Below, piece by piece: positions 32,841 to 43,064 of a stretch of DNA of 64,000 bases. How positions within the stretch are numbered: position 1 is the first letter of the stretch; every line of letters begins with the position of its first letter. Made by a program: the position numbers and the translations under genes. Source of the DNA: Mesorhizobium sp. SCN 65-20 (GTDB taxonomy: Bacteria > Pseudomonadota > Alphaproteobacteria > Rhizobiales > Rhizobiaceae). The notes below the pieces were generated by a model. That model worked only from the letters and a program-made list of their open reading frames with translations. It did no database searches and had not been told where the DNA came from. Where the stretch lies: the NCBI GenBank assembly GCA_001724355.1, contig MEEF01000008.1, positions 1-64,000 on the forward strand, read 5' to 3'.

Positions 32841-32927
32841 GTCCGGCGTCGCGCCGATGGAACTGCTTTAGCGGTTGCGGTGGGCGCGATCCATCTCCAC
32901 TTTGTGGCGGAACGAGGACCTTGCCCC

Positions 32928-33707
32928 ATGTGCGGACGGATAGCGGTGATTGCCTCGCCGGAGGAGACGGCGGCCTTTGTCGGCGTCGGCGAACTGGAGA
33001 GCTTTCCGCCCCGCTACAACGTCGCCCCGACCCAGCCGATTCTGGTCGTCATGGCCGGGCCGCAGCGCCCGCCCGGCTCTAACCTGCCCGACAGGATGGC
33101 GATGCTGGCGCGCTGGGGGCTCATTCCGGCCTGGGCCAAGAACCCGTCCGACATGCCGCTGCTGATCAATGCGCGTTCCGAATCGGCGATCGAGAAGGCC
33201 GCCTTCCGAAACGCCATGCGCCATCGCCGGGCCCTGGTTCCGGTCTCCGGCTTCTACGAATGGAAGAAGTTGCCGGGCAACAGACGACAGCCCTACTGGC
33301 TGAGGCCGAAGAAGGGCGGGCTGGTGGCGCTCGCCGGGCTGATGGAGACGTGGAGCGAGCCCGGCGGCTCGGAGATCGATACCGCCGCGATCCTGACCAC
33401 CGATGCCAGCGCCGACATCAGGCACATCCACGACCGCATGCCGGTGGTGATCCAGCCGGAGGATTTTGCGCGCTGGCTCGACTGCCGCACCCAGGAGCCG
33501 CGCGACGTCGCCGAGCTCATGCGTCCCGCACAGCCCGACTTCTTCGAGCAGATCCCGGTTTCGGAACTGGTCAACAAGGTCACCAACATGGGGCCGGAGA
33601 TCCAGGAGCGCGTCGAGCCGCTGCCGGAGGCCGCTCCGGAGAAGCCGCCGAAGGCTAAGCCGGAGAAGCGCAAGGCTGTCGACGACGGCCAGATGAAACT
33701 GTTCTGA
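32928..33707 (+). CDS. SOS response-associated peptidase (SRAP, YedK/HMCES-like)
   Basis: A 259-residue protein that covalently caps abasic sites in single-stranded DNA. The mature N-terminus is the catalytic Cys2 in MCGRIAV. Other conserved residues are the Asn in PRYNVAPTQP, NARSES, the Glu in GFYEWK, and the His in IHDRMPVV. The upstream frame from 32880 would hide Cys2, so ATG 32928 is certain. The C-terminal 35 residues are Lys/Pro/Glu-rich and lie outside the SRAP fold. I see no clear LexA box. Confidence 0.94.
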   Translation: MCGRIAVIASPEETAAFVGVGELESFPPRYNVAPTQPILVVMAGPQRPPGSNLPDRMAMLARWGLIPAWAKNPSDMPLLINARSESAIEKAAFRNAMRHRRALVPVSGFYEWKKLPGNRRQPYWLRPKKGGLVALAGLMETWSEPGGSEIDTAAILTTDASADIRHIHDRMPVVIQPEDFARWLDCRTQEPRDVAELMRPAQPDFFEQIPVSELVNKVTNMGPEIQERVEPLPEAAPEKPPKAKPEKRKAVDDGQMKLF

Positions 33708-33719
33708 CCGCACAGGACC

Positions 33720-33801
33720 GCGCGTCCACTCGGATGACCTGGCACTACAAGTCCTGCGTCGTGCTTTCCGAAAATCGATTTCGATTTTCGGGCCGATGCA
33801 C
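33720..33801. repeat. Intergenic mosaic repeat, partial copy
   Basis: The segment opens GCGTCCACTCGGA and ends in a perfect 11-base hairpin, CCGAAAATCGA (33768-33778) and TCGATTTTCGG (33781-33791), with GTGC and GCAC as outer arms. The same two modules recur at 34921-35010, so this is a dispersed repeat family rather than a local terminator. It sits between the SRAP and LysE-type genes. Confidence 0.65.
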
Positions 33802-33813
33802 TAGAAGGGCGGC

Positions 33814-34431
33814 GTGTCCGCTTCAGTATTTTCCGCCGCAATTTCCGGATTCCTGCTCGGTGCGTCGCTGATCATTGCGATCGGCGCGCAGAACGCGTTC
33901 ATCCTGCGCCAGGGCCTGTTGCGCCAGCATGTCTTCGTGCTCGCGCTGATCTGCGCGCTCTCGGATGCGCTGTTGATCGCGGCAGGCGTCGCGGGCCTCG
34001 GCACGCTGATCTCGCGCTCGCCGAACCTGATCATGGCCGTCACCATCGGCGGGGCGCTGTTCCTGTTCACCTACGCGATCATCGCCTTCAGGCGCGCGCT
34101 CAAGCCCGACGTGCTCAAGGCAGCGAAATCCGGCGAGGCGCGGCTCGGGCCGGCGGTGGCTGCCTGCCTGGCCTTCACCTTCCTCAACCCGCATGTCTAT
34201 CTCGACACGGTGGTGTTGCTCGGCGGGCTGTCGGCGGCATACGAGGGGCAGGCGCGCCTTGCCTACGGCTTAGGCGCCATGACCGCGTCTTTCGTGTGGT
34301 TCTTCGGGCTCGGCTACGGCGCCCGGCTTCTGGAGCCGGTGTTTGCCCGGCCTGCCGCTTGGCGCGTGCTCGATCTACTGATCGGCATGGTGATGACCGC
34401 GATCGGTCTCAGCCTAGTGAGCCGCGTCTAG
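33814..34431 (+). CDS. LysE/ArgO-family amino-acid exporter
   Basis: A 205-residue inner-membrane protein with six hydrophobic segments. The LysE motif is GASLIIAIGAQNAFILRQGLLRQHV near the N-terminus. A second conserved block is FTFLNPHVYLDTVVLLGG. Relatives such as ArgO and LysE export basic amino acids; the substrate here is likely of that kind. No LysG/ArgP-type regulator is nearby. Its stop overlaps that of a small convergent gene. Confidence 0.9.
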   Translation: MSASVFSAAISGFLLGASLIIAIGAQNAFILRQGLLRQHVFVLALICALSDALLIAAGVAGLGTLISRSPNLIMAVTIGGALFLFTYAIIAFRRALKPDVLKAAKSGEARLGPAVAACLAFTFLNPHVYLDTVVLLGGLSAAYEGQARLAYGLGAMTASFVWFFGLGYGARLLEPVFARPAAWRVLDLLIGMVMTAIGLSLVSRV

Positions 34432-34577
34432 GCTGCCTTCTTCGGCGAAGCCTTGTCCTTCTTGCGCGCGCAGAGCAGTGCTGCAACGATCGCTGCGGGG
34501 CCGATGGCCCGGTAGTGCTTGGCGAGTTCGGCGTACTGCCTTCGCGCTTGGTCTGCTTCGGCTGGTTTGCGTTTCAT
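34428..34577 (-). CDS. Small basic protein
   Basis: A 49-residue protein (MKRKPAEADQARRQYAELAKHYRAIG, then a short hydrophobic stretch AAIVAALLCA and a Lys-rich end). An AGGGAAGAGACC ribosome site precedes the ATG. I believe short proteins with this pattern occur across Mesorhizobium, but no function is known. Its stop codon overlaps the stop of the LysE-type gene on the other strand. Confidence 0.55.
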   Translation of the reverse strand: MKRKPAEADQARRQYAELAKHYRAIGPAAIVAALLCARKKDKASPKKAA

Positions 34578-34920
34578 CGGTCTCTTCCCTAACGTCAACT
34601 CTGCTGAGAGCGGCTGCAAATGCTCATCGATTTGGTCGAATTCGTGGCATTGCGCGCCTTCTACCCGGCGAATGTTTCATTACGGTGCCGGGATATTTAA
34701 TAAATTGTTTCGATTGTTGGTCCGTTCCCATTTTCAGGTAACGTTTGATGACGCTGCGTCTTGACGGCCACATGTCAGGAGGCGATAAAGCGGCCGATGA
34801 AAACGTCTTTCGCCATTTCCGGCATTTGCATTATTGGCTAGCGTTCGCGCTGGTCAGGACGTTTTCGCCTCCTCTTCACCAAAGACAGGTCAAACGCCCA
34901 GGCCAGCAGGCCACGGCGCC
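34578..34920. other. Gene-poor stretch before the cysS repeat
   Basis: About 340 bases, noticeably richer in A/T than the flanks (for example GGATATTTAATAAATTGTTTCG near 34690-34715). No frame in it is convincing. A plus-strand frame at 34745-34975 is open for 76 codons but runs into the repeat at 34921 and has no recognisable pattern. Confidence 0.4.
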
Positions 34921-35010
34921 GCGCGTCCATTCGGACGCGCAAAAGGACGCCGTGAAACTTAAGAAGGGTGCATGATCCTTTCCGAAAATCGGAGATTTTC
35001 GGGGTCATGC
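34921..35010. repeat. Intergenic mosaic repeat, full copy before cysS
   Basis: Two hairpins in series: GCGCGTCC (34921-34928) with GGACGCGC (34933-34940), and GCATGATCC...CCGAAAATC (34970-34990) with GATTTTCGGGGTCATGC (34994-35010). The same two modules in the same order appear in degenerate form at 33720-33801. I recall very similar sequences between Mesorhizobium genes. The element ends 15 bases before the cysS start. Confidence 0.75.
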
Positions 35011-35025
35011 AGACGGGAGTTTTTT

Positions 35026-36462
35026 GTGTCTGAAGCATCGATGAAGTCCGAGGCATTCAAGGGCTTGCGGCTCACCAACACGCTGACCCGCACGAAGGAA
35101 GACTTCGTGCCGATCGATCCGCAAAACGTGCGGATGTATGTCTGCGGCCCGACCGTCTACGACTTCGCCCATATCGGCAATGCCCGTCCGGTGATCGTCT
35201 TCGACGTGCTGTTCCGCCTGCTGCGCCATCTCTATGGCGGGGATCACGTCACCTACGTGCGCAACATCACCGACGTCGACGACAAGATCAACGCGCGCGC
35301 CCTGCGCGACTTTCCGCAGTTGCCGCTCAACGAGGCGATCCGGCGCGTGACCGAGAAGACGGCGGACCAATTCCATGCCGACGTCAAGGCTCTCGGCTGC
35401 CTGGAGCCGACGGTCGAGCCGCGCGCGACAGAGTTCGTGCAGCCTCGCACCGACGGCCGCGCCGACATGATCACCCTGATCGAACGCCTCATCGAACGCG
35501 GCCATGCCTATGTGGCCGAGGGCGAGGTGCTGTTCGACACCGGCTCGATGCAGGACTACGGCCAGCTTTCGAAGCGCAATCTCGACGAGCAGCAGGCCGG
35601 TGCCCGCATCGAGGTCGAAGCGCACAAGAAAAGTCCCGGCGATTTCGTCTTGTGGAAGCAGTCGTCGCCCGAAGAGCCGGGCTGGGACAGCCCCTGGGGC
35701 CGCGGCAGGCCGGGCTGGCACATCGAGTGCTCGGCGATGGCTTCGGCCTATCTCGGCGAGGTCTTCGACATCCATGGCGGCGGGCTCGACCTGATCTTCC
35801 CGCACCACGAGAACGAGATCGCCCAGTCGCGCTGCGCCCAGGGCACCGAGGTCATGGCCAATTACTGGCTGCACAACGGCTTCCTTCAGGTCGAGGGCCA
35901 GAAGATGTCAAAGAGCCTGGGCAACTTCTTCTCGATCCACGAACTGCTCGAGACCGAGACCTTCGGCGGCCGCAAATGGCCGGGCGAGGTGCTGCGGCTG
36001 GCCATGCTGATGACGCACTACCGCGAGCCGATCGACTTCTCGGTGCGCAAGCTGGAGGAGGCTGAGAACACGCTGCGCAAATGGAAACGCGCGGCGGACG
36101 CTGCCGGCGACGCCGAAGCGGCGTTGCCTGCGTCGCTCGTCGCGGCACTGAGCGACGACCTCGCCACGGCAGCCGCGTTCCATGGCCTGTCGCAACTGGC
36201 GGCCGAGGCGGGTGGGAGCATTGAGGCTGCAGCCGAGCTCAAGGCGGCGCTGCTGTTCCTCGGCTTCACGCTCGACGCGGCCGAAGTGGACGAGGCGGAG
36301 GTCGCAGCGACCATCGCGCGCCGGCTGGAGTTCATCAAGGCCAAGAACTGGGCCGAGGCGGACCGTATCCGCGACGAACTGCTGGCGCAGGGCGTGCAAC
36401 TCAAGGACGGCAAGGATCCCGCCACCGGCGAGCGCGTGACGACGTGGGAAGTGAAGCGGTAG
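35026..36462 (+). CDS. cysS: Cysteinyl-tRNA synthetase
   Basis: A 478-residue class I synthetase that charges tRNA-Cys. The zinc/substrate cysteine C40 is in YVCGPTVYD, the HIGH motif is HIGN at 49-52, other zinc ligands are in GWHIECSAM and HHENE, and the KMSKS loop is near residue 300. Start choice: GTG 35026 follows GACGGGAG at good spacing; the frame is open further left but into the repeat element, and ATG 35041 is the alternative. The gene is expected to be essential. Confidence 0.95.
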   Translation: MSEASMKSEAFKGLRLTNTLTRTKEDFVPIDPQNVRMYVCGPTVYDFAHIGNARPVIVFDVLFRLLRHLYGGDHVTYVRNITDVDDKINARALRDFPQLPLNEAIRRVTEKTADQFHADVKALGCLEPTVEPRATEFVQPRTDGRADMITLIERLIERGHAYVAEGEVLFDTGSMQDYGQLSKRNLDEQQAGARIEVEAHKKSPGDFVLWKQSSPEEPGWDSPWGRGRPGWHIECSAMASAYLGEVFDIHGGGLDLIFPHHENEIAQSRCAQGTEVMANYWLHNGFLQVEGQKMSKSLGNFFSIHELLETETFGGRKWPGEVLRLAMLMTHYREPIDFSVRKLEEAENTLRKWKRAADAAGDAEAALPASLVAALSDDLATAAAFHGLSQLAAEAGGSIEAAAELKAALLFLGFTLDAAEVDEAEVAATIARRLEFIKAKNWAEADRIRDELLAQGVQLKDGKDPATGERVTTWEVKR

Positions 36463-36502
36463 CCTAGAAGGATGGTGCAGGCATGAAGGAGGAGTTCGTG
36501 CA

Positions 36503-36883
36503 ATGATCGACCATACGGGCATTTCGGTAGCCGATTTCGACAAGGCGAAGGCCTTCTACGACAAGGCTTTCGCGCCGCTCGGTGCCAGTCTGCTGATGAT
36601 GGTGCCGCCGGAGCATACGGGCGGCGTCAAGGTCGGCGGGTACGGGCGCGAGCGGCCCGTGTTCTGGCTGCACGAGGCGCCGGCTGGTCCCGGTCGTCAC
36701 TATGCCTTTTCGGCACGCAGCCGGGCCGAGGTCGACGCCTTCTATGCGGCGGCGATTGCTGCCGGGGGCAAGGACAATGGCGGGCCGGGACCGCGGCCGC
36801 ACTACCACCCCGATTATTATGCCGCCTTCGTCTTCGATCCGGACGGCAACAACATCGAGGCGGTGTGCCATGCGCCGGCGTGA
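36503..36883 (+). CDS. VOC (glyoxalase/dioxygenase) superfamily protein
   Basis: A 126-residue metal-binding fold of two beta-alpha-beta-beta-beta units. The N-terminal metal His is H4 in MIDHTGISVADFDKAKAFYDKAF, and the C-terminal Glu is in GNNIEAVCH. Substrate unknown. AGGAGGAGTTCGTGCA is its ribosome site. It is the first gene of a tight VOC-GFA-GFA-Pip run, in which glutathione-adduct chemistry may be the common theme. Confidence 0.87.
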   Translation: MIDHTGISVADFDKAKAFYDKAFAPLGASLLMMVPPEHTGGVKVGGYGRERPVFWLHEAPAGPGRHYAFSARSRAEVDAFYAAAIAAGGKDNGGPGPRPHYHPDYYAAFVFDPDGNNIEAVCHAPA

Positions 36884-36895
36884 GAGGGCGGATCG

Positions 36896-38819
<1,924 letters not shown>

Positions 38820-38837
38820 ACGCATCCGCCCTACGTT

Positions 38838-38993
38838 GCCCCCCTCTGTCCTGCCGGACATCTCCCCCACAAGGGGGGAGATCGGCTGGCGCGCCTGTCG
38901 TGGCTAGTCGCCGGCGGTGCAGGACAAAGCGAGGCGAAAACACTGCCAATCTCCCCCCTTGTGGGGGAGATGTCCGGCAGGACAGAGGGGGGC
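38838..38993. repeat. Perfect 45-base inverted repeat between pip and cimA
   Basis: Arms at 38838-38882 and 38949-38993 are exact reverse complements over 45 bases, separated by 66 bases. Each arm itself contains a smaller hairpin (ATCTCCCCC with GGGGGAGAT). The arm sequence, including TCCTGCCGGACATCTCCC, is one I recall as a very common dispersed repeat in Mesorhizobium and its relatives. It probably ends the pip transcript as a huge RNA stem. Confidence 0.85.
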
Positions 38994-39024
38994 GCCATAG
39001 AGCAGATGCCTCCAAGGTGTTGCT

Positions 39025-40638
39025 ATGAAAGAACGCATCTATCTCTTCGACACGACGCTGCGTGACGGCCAGCAGACGCCGGGCATCGACTTTTCCGTCG
39101 AGGACAAGATCGCGATTGCCGGCATGCTCGACGAATTCGGCCTCGACTATGTCGAGGGCGGCTATCCAGGGGCCAACCCAACGGACACCGCCTTCTTCTC
39201 GCAGACGCGGACGAAGCGTGCGCGCTTCGTGGCCTTCGGCATGACCAAGCGGGCAGGGGTTTCGGCTTCCAACGACCCCGGCCTTGCCGCGCTCGTGCAG
39301 GCGAAGTCGGACGCCATCTGCTTCGTTGCCAAGAGCTGGGACTACCACGTGCGCGTGGCGCTCGGCGTCACCAACGAGGAAAATCTAGACAGCATCCGCG
39401 CTTCGGTCGAGGCGGCGCGCGCCGCCGGCAAGGAGCCGATGGTCGACTGCGAGCATTTCTTCGACGGCTTCAAGGCCAACCCCGACTACGCGCTGGCCTG
39501 TGCGCGGACCGCCTACGAGGCCGGTGCGCGCTGGATCGTGCTGTGCGACACCAATGGCGGCACCCAGCCGGCCGAGGTGCGCGAGATCGTGGCCAAGGTC
39601 ATCGCATCGGGCATCCCGGGCGCCAATCTCGGCATCCACGCCCATGACGACACCGGCCAGGCGGTCGCCAACTCGCTGGCGGCGGTGGAAGCGGGAGTGC
39701 GCCAGGTCCAGGGCACCATCAACGGCATCGGCGAGCGCTGTGGCAACGCCAACCTGGTCACGATCGTGCCGACGCTCGCGCTCAAGCCGCATTTCGCTGA
39801 CCGCTTCGAAACGGGTGTCTCCGCCGATGCCCTGGCAGGCATTTCGCGGCTCTCCCGCGCCTTCGACGAACTGTTGAATCGCGCGCCCGAGGCACAGTCG
39901 CCCTATGTCGGCTCTTCCGCCTTCGCGACCAAGGCCGGCATCCATGCCTCGGCCATCGCTAAGGAACCGAAGACCTACGAGCACGTGCCGCCGGAGGCCG
40001 TGGGCAACCGCCGCAAGGTGATGGTGTCCGACCAGGGCGGCAAGGCCAACTTCATCGCGGAGCTCAGGCGGCGCGGCATCGACGTGCCGAAGGACGACAA
40101 CCGGCTGGACGCGCTGATCGCGGTGGTCAAGGAGCGCGAGGCCGAAGGCTATGCCTATGAGGGCGCCGACGCCAGCTTCGAACTTCTGGCCCGCAAGATG
40201 CTGCACGGCCTGCCCGAATTCTTCGGCGTCACCAGCTTCCGATGCATGGTCGAGCGCCGCTTCGACGCCAACGGTATCCTCAAGACCGTCTCCGAGGCGA
40301 TCGTGAAGGTGGTGGTCGACGGCGAGGAGAAGATGTCGGTGGCCGAGGGGCACGGCCCGGTCAACGCGCTCGACATCGCGCTGCGCAAGGATCTCGGCAA
40401 GTTCCAGAACGAGATCGGCGATCTCGAGCTGGCAGACTTCAAGGTGCGTATCCTCAACGGCGGCACCGAGGCGATCACGCGCGTCCTGATAGAATCGCAC
40501 GACGGAACCGGCGCGCGCTGGTGGACCGTCGGGGTGTCGGAAAACATCATCGACGCCTCGTTCCAGGCGCTGATGGATTCGATCATCTACAAGCTGATGA
40601 AGAACCGCGAGATGGCCGGGCTGGTGGCGGCGGAGTAG
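39025..40638 (+). CDS. cimA: Citramalate synthase
   Basis: A 537-residue enzyme of the isopropylmalate synthase family that condenses pyruvate with acetyl-CoA to (R)-citramalate, giving a threonine-independent route to isoleucine. DTTLRDGQQTPG is the TIM-barrel entry motif; GIHAHDDTGQAVANSL and GTINGIGERCGNANL hold metal and catalytic residues. The C-terminal part (about 400-530) is the LeuA-type regulatory domain. The conserved pattern DYVEGGYPGANPTD separates it from LeuA. CimA could also accept other 2-oxo acids; the name is by family. Confidence 0.92.
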   Translation: MKERIYLFDTTLRDGQQTPGIDFSVEDKIAIAGMLDEFGLDYVEGGYPGANPTDTAFFSQTRTKRARFVAFGMTKRAGVSASNDPGLAALVQAKSDAICFVAKSWDYHVRVALGVTNEENLDSIRASVEAARAAGKEPMVDCEHFFDGFKANPDYALACARTAYEAGARWIVLCDTNGGTQPAEVREIVAKVIASGIPGANLGIHAHDDTGQAVANSLAAVEAGVRQVQGTINGIGERCGNANLVTIVPTLALKPHFADRFETGVSADALAGISRLSRAFDELLNRAPEAQSPYVGSSAFATKAGIHASAIAKEPKTYEHVPPEAVGNRRKVMVSDQGGKANFIAELRRRGIDVPKDDNRLDALIAVVKEREAEGYAYEGADASFELLARKMLHGLPEFFGVTSFRCMVERRFDANGILKTVSEAIVKVVVDGEEKMSVAEGHGPVNALDIALRKDLGKFQNEIGDLELADFKVRILNGGTEAITRVLIESHDGTGARWWTVGVSENIIDASFQALMDSIIYKLMKNREMAGLVAAE

Positions 40639-40726
40639 CGGTGCGTTGATCCATCAGCGAAAAGCGGGTGGACCATCACAATTTTGAAATGGCTTGCGCC
40701 GGCGCTCCGGCGCATAGCTCACCGCC

Positions 40727-41635
40727 ATGAGCACACAAGCACCCGCCATTTCCCGTGAAGACGCCACCCGCGGCTTCATCTATGCCCTGACCGTCTACCT
40801 GATGTGGGGCGTGCTGCCGTTCTACATGAAGGCGGTGGCCCACATTCCCGCGCCCGAAGTGGTCGCGCATCGCATCGTCTGGTCGATCCCCGTGGCCGGC
40901 CTGCTGCTTCTGTGGATGGGCCGCACCGCCGACATCAAGGTGGCGCTGCGCAACAAGCGCACGCTGGCGAATGGCGCGCTGACGGCCGCGCTGATCACCG
41001 TGAACTGGGGCATCTACGTCTGGGCGATCGGCAACGACCGTGCCTTGGAGACAGCGCTCGGCTACTACATCAACCCGCTGTTCAGCATCTTCCTCGGCGC
41101 CGTCGTGCTGGGCGAGGAGCTCAGCCGGGGCCAACTGGTGGCGATTGCGCTGGCGGTGCTTGCGGTCGCGCTCCTGACCTGGGAGACCGGCGGCCTGCCC
41201 TGGGTGTCCATCGCCTTGGCGCTGACCTGGGGCTTCTATGCACTGTTCAAGAAGACGCTGCCGATCGGTCCGGCCCAGGGCTTCCTGCTCGAGGTGCTGA
41301 TCCTCGGTATCCCGGCGATGTTCTACATCGTCTACCTGCAGGCGACCGGCGTCGGCCATTTCGGCACAACCGGCATGATCGACGTGTGGCTGCTGCTGGG
41401 CTGCGGCCTCGTCACCGCCATTCCGCTGATCCTGTTCGCCAACGGCGCCAAGCTGCTGCGCATGTCGACCATCGGTATCATGCAGTACATTGCGCCTACG
41501 ATCATCTTCTTCATCGCGATCTTCATCTTCAAGGAGCCGTTCTCGAGCGAACGTGCCGTCGCCTTCGCCCTGATCTGGGCGGCGCTCGCCGTCTACACCT
41601 GGTCGATGTTCTATGATCGATCCAGGAACCGCTGA
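40727..41635 (+). CDS. rarD: RarD-type EamA transporter
   Basis: A 302-residue inner-membrane protein with about ten helices and two EamA repeats. It carries the RarD pattern: GFIYALTVYLMWGVLPFYMKAV at the start and HRIVWSIPVAGLLLL near residue 50, then ALETALGYYINPLFSIFLG. RarD relatives were named for chloramphenicol resistance in Pseudomonas, but the substrate is unknown. The GST gene follows after eleven bases. Confidence 0.9.
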   Translation: MSTQAPAISREDATRGFIYALTVYLMWGVLPFYMKAVAHIPAPEVVAHRIVWSIPVAGLLLLWMGRTADIKVALRNKRTLANGALTAALITVNWGIYVWAIGNDRALETALGYYINPLFSIFLGAVVLGEELSRGQLVAIALAVLAVALLTWETGGLPWVSIALALTWGFYALFKKTLPIGPAQGFLLEVLILGIPAMFYIVYLQATGVGHFGTTGMIDVWLLLGCGLVTAIPLILFANGAKLLRMSTIGIMQYIAPTIIFFIAIFIFKEPFSSERAVAFALIWAALAVYTWSMFYDRSRNR

Positions 41636-41646
41636 GGAGCAAGCGC

Positions 41647-42333
41647 ATGTACCAGCTCTACATCGCCAACAAGAACTACTCGTCCTGGTCGCTGCGGCCC
41701 TGGGTGCTCATGCGCGAGCAGGGCATAGCGTTCGTCGAGCGGCAGGTGCCGTTCGGAAACCTTCCGGGACAGCCGGACTACCGCTCGTTTTCGCCGACCG
41801 CCAGCGTTCCCGTCCTCGTCGACGGCGATCTGACGGTGTGGGATTCGCTGGCGATCGTCGAATACTTGGCCGAGCGCCACCCGGGCATCTGGCCGGAAGA
41901 TGCCGCCGCGCGCGCCTGGGCGCGCTCGGCCGCAGCCGAGATGCATTCCGGCTTCCGCAGCCTGCGCAACATCTGCGGTATGAGTTGCGGCGTGCGCGTG
42001 GCACTGCGCGAGCGGCCCGCGGAGCTGGAGCGCGACGTTGCGCGAATGGGCGAACTCTGGAACCAGGGGCTCGACCGCTTCGGCGGCCCGTTCCTTGCGG
42101 GAGCGAAGTTCACCGCCGCGGATGCGTATTTCGCCCCGGTCGTGTTCCGGGCGCTGACATACGGGCTCGATTTCGGCGGCCGTGCCGGTGACTACGTGGC
42201 GACCATGCTTGCGACTGCGGCGATGCGCGAATGGTATGCCGCAGCGCTCGCCGAAACCTGGCGCGACAAGCCCCACGAGGACGAAATCGAGGCGTCGGGC
42301 ACGGTCACGCAGGATCTGCGCGCCCGCACCTGA
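41647..42333 (+). CDS. Glutathione S-transferase family protein
   Basis: A 228-residue protein. The N-terminal thioredoxin-like domain opens MYQLYIANKNYSSWSLRPWVLMREQGI, with the likely catalytic serine in NYSSWSLRPW. SASVPVLVDGDLTVWDSLAIVEYL-like sequence gives the cis-Pro and glutathione-binding Asp-Ser. The C-terminal helices end KPHEDEIEASG. The NYSSWSLRPW pattern is common to a GST branch of rhizobia. Probably co-transcribed with rarD. Confidence 0.9.
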   Translation: MYQLYIANKNYSSWSLRPWVLMREQGIAFVERQVPFGNLPGQPDYRSFSPTASVPVLVDGDLTVWDSLAIVEYLAERHPGIWPEDAAARAWARSAAAEMHSGFRSLRNICGMSCGVRVALRERPAELERDVARMGELWNQGLDRFGGPFLAGAKFTAADAYFAPVVFRALTYGLDFGGRAGDYVATMLATAAMREWYAAALAETWRDKPHEDEIEASGTVTQDLRART

Positions 42334-42341
42334 GGGCGCGC

Positions 42342-42953
42342 CTACATCTTGTCGATAAGCGACTGGACGCCTTCGGTCGGCGTTGCGTCTGCGCCTGCCG
42401 CGACCATGATCGCGGCGACGATGGCCTCGGGGTCTTCGACCACCAGCGGCTGCACCAGATGCGAGGTGTGCACGAAGCCCTCGGCCCGCATGTGGTCGAT
42501 GAGCGACAGCATCGGGTCCCAGAAACCGTTGACGTTGGCGTAGACGATCGGCTTGCGGTGATGCCCGAGCTGAGCCCAGGTCATGATCTCCACGATCTCC
42601 TCGACCGTGCCGATGCCGCCGGGAAGTGCCACGAACGCGTCCGACTTCTCGAACATCGCGTGCTTGCGCTGATGCATGTTGTCGGTGATCTGCAATTCGT
42701 CGAGGCGGGTCAACGCGCTCTCGGTTGCTTCCTTGTTCATCAAGAATCGCGGTATGATGCCAGTGACCTTGCCGCCGGCGCGCAGCGCGCCATCGGCGAC
42801 GGCGCCCATGACGCCCTTGGTACCGCCGCCGTAGATGAGCCGAAGGCCGGCCTTGGCGATGGAGCGGCCGAGCAAATGGCCAGCCTTGATGTACACATCA
42901 TCGCGGCCCGGCGACGAGCCGCAATAGACGCAGATGGATCGAATCGTGTTCAT
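42342..42953 (-). CDS. LOG family protein (cytokinin-activating type, TIGR00730)
   Basis: A 203-residue Rossmann-like protein. The LOG motif is PGGIGTVEEIVEIMTWAQLG, with YGGGTKGVMGAVADGAL as the nucleotide loop. LOG enzymes cleave cytokinin riboside 5'-monophosphate to free base and ribose phosphate; many bacterial members act on AMP instead. The start MNTIRSICVYCGSSPGRD (42953) is chosen because the sequence to its right is not family-like. Confidence 0.93.
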   Translation of the reverse strand: MNTIRSICVYCGSSPGRDDVYIKAGHLLGRSIAKAGLRLIYGGGTKGVMGAVADGALRAGGKVTGIIPRFLMNKEATESALTRLDELQITDNMHQRKHAMFEKSDAFVALPGGIGTVEEIVEIMTWAQLGHHRKPIVYANVNGFWDPMLSLIDHMRAEGFVHTSHLVQPLVVEDPEAIVAAIMVAAGADATPTEGVQSLIDKM

Positions 42954-43064
42954 ACCTGAATGGGTATTGCGTCTGTGGGCGGGGTCAAGCCCGCACCGGT
43001 CTTTTTCTTGTCGGTGCCGGCAAAACAAGATAGACCCGTTGCGCGGCAAGGGGCTGGGACAAGA

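Noticed and set aside
33761-33801. Hairpin after the SRAP gene as a simple terminator
   Set aside because: The same modules recur before cysS, so the primary identity is a dispersed repeat, although it may still affect termination.
34745-34975. A 76-codon plus-strand frame before cysS
   Set aside because: It ends inside the mosaic repeat at 34921-35010, has no strong ribosome site and no recognisable pattern, so I treat it as non-coding.
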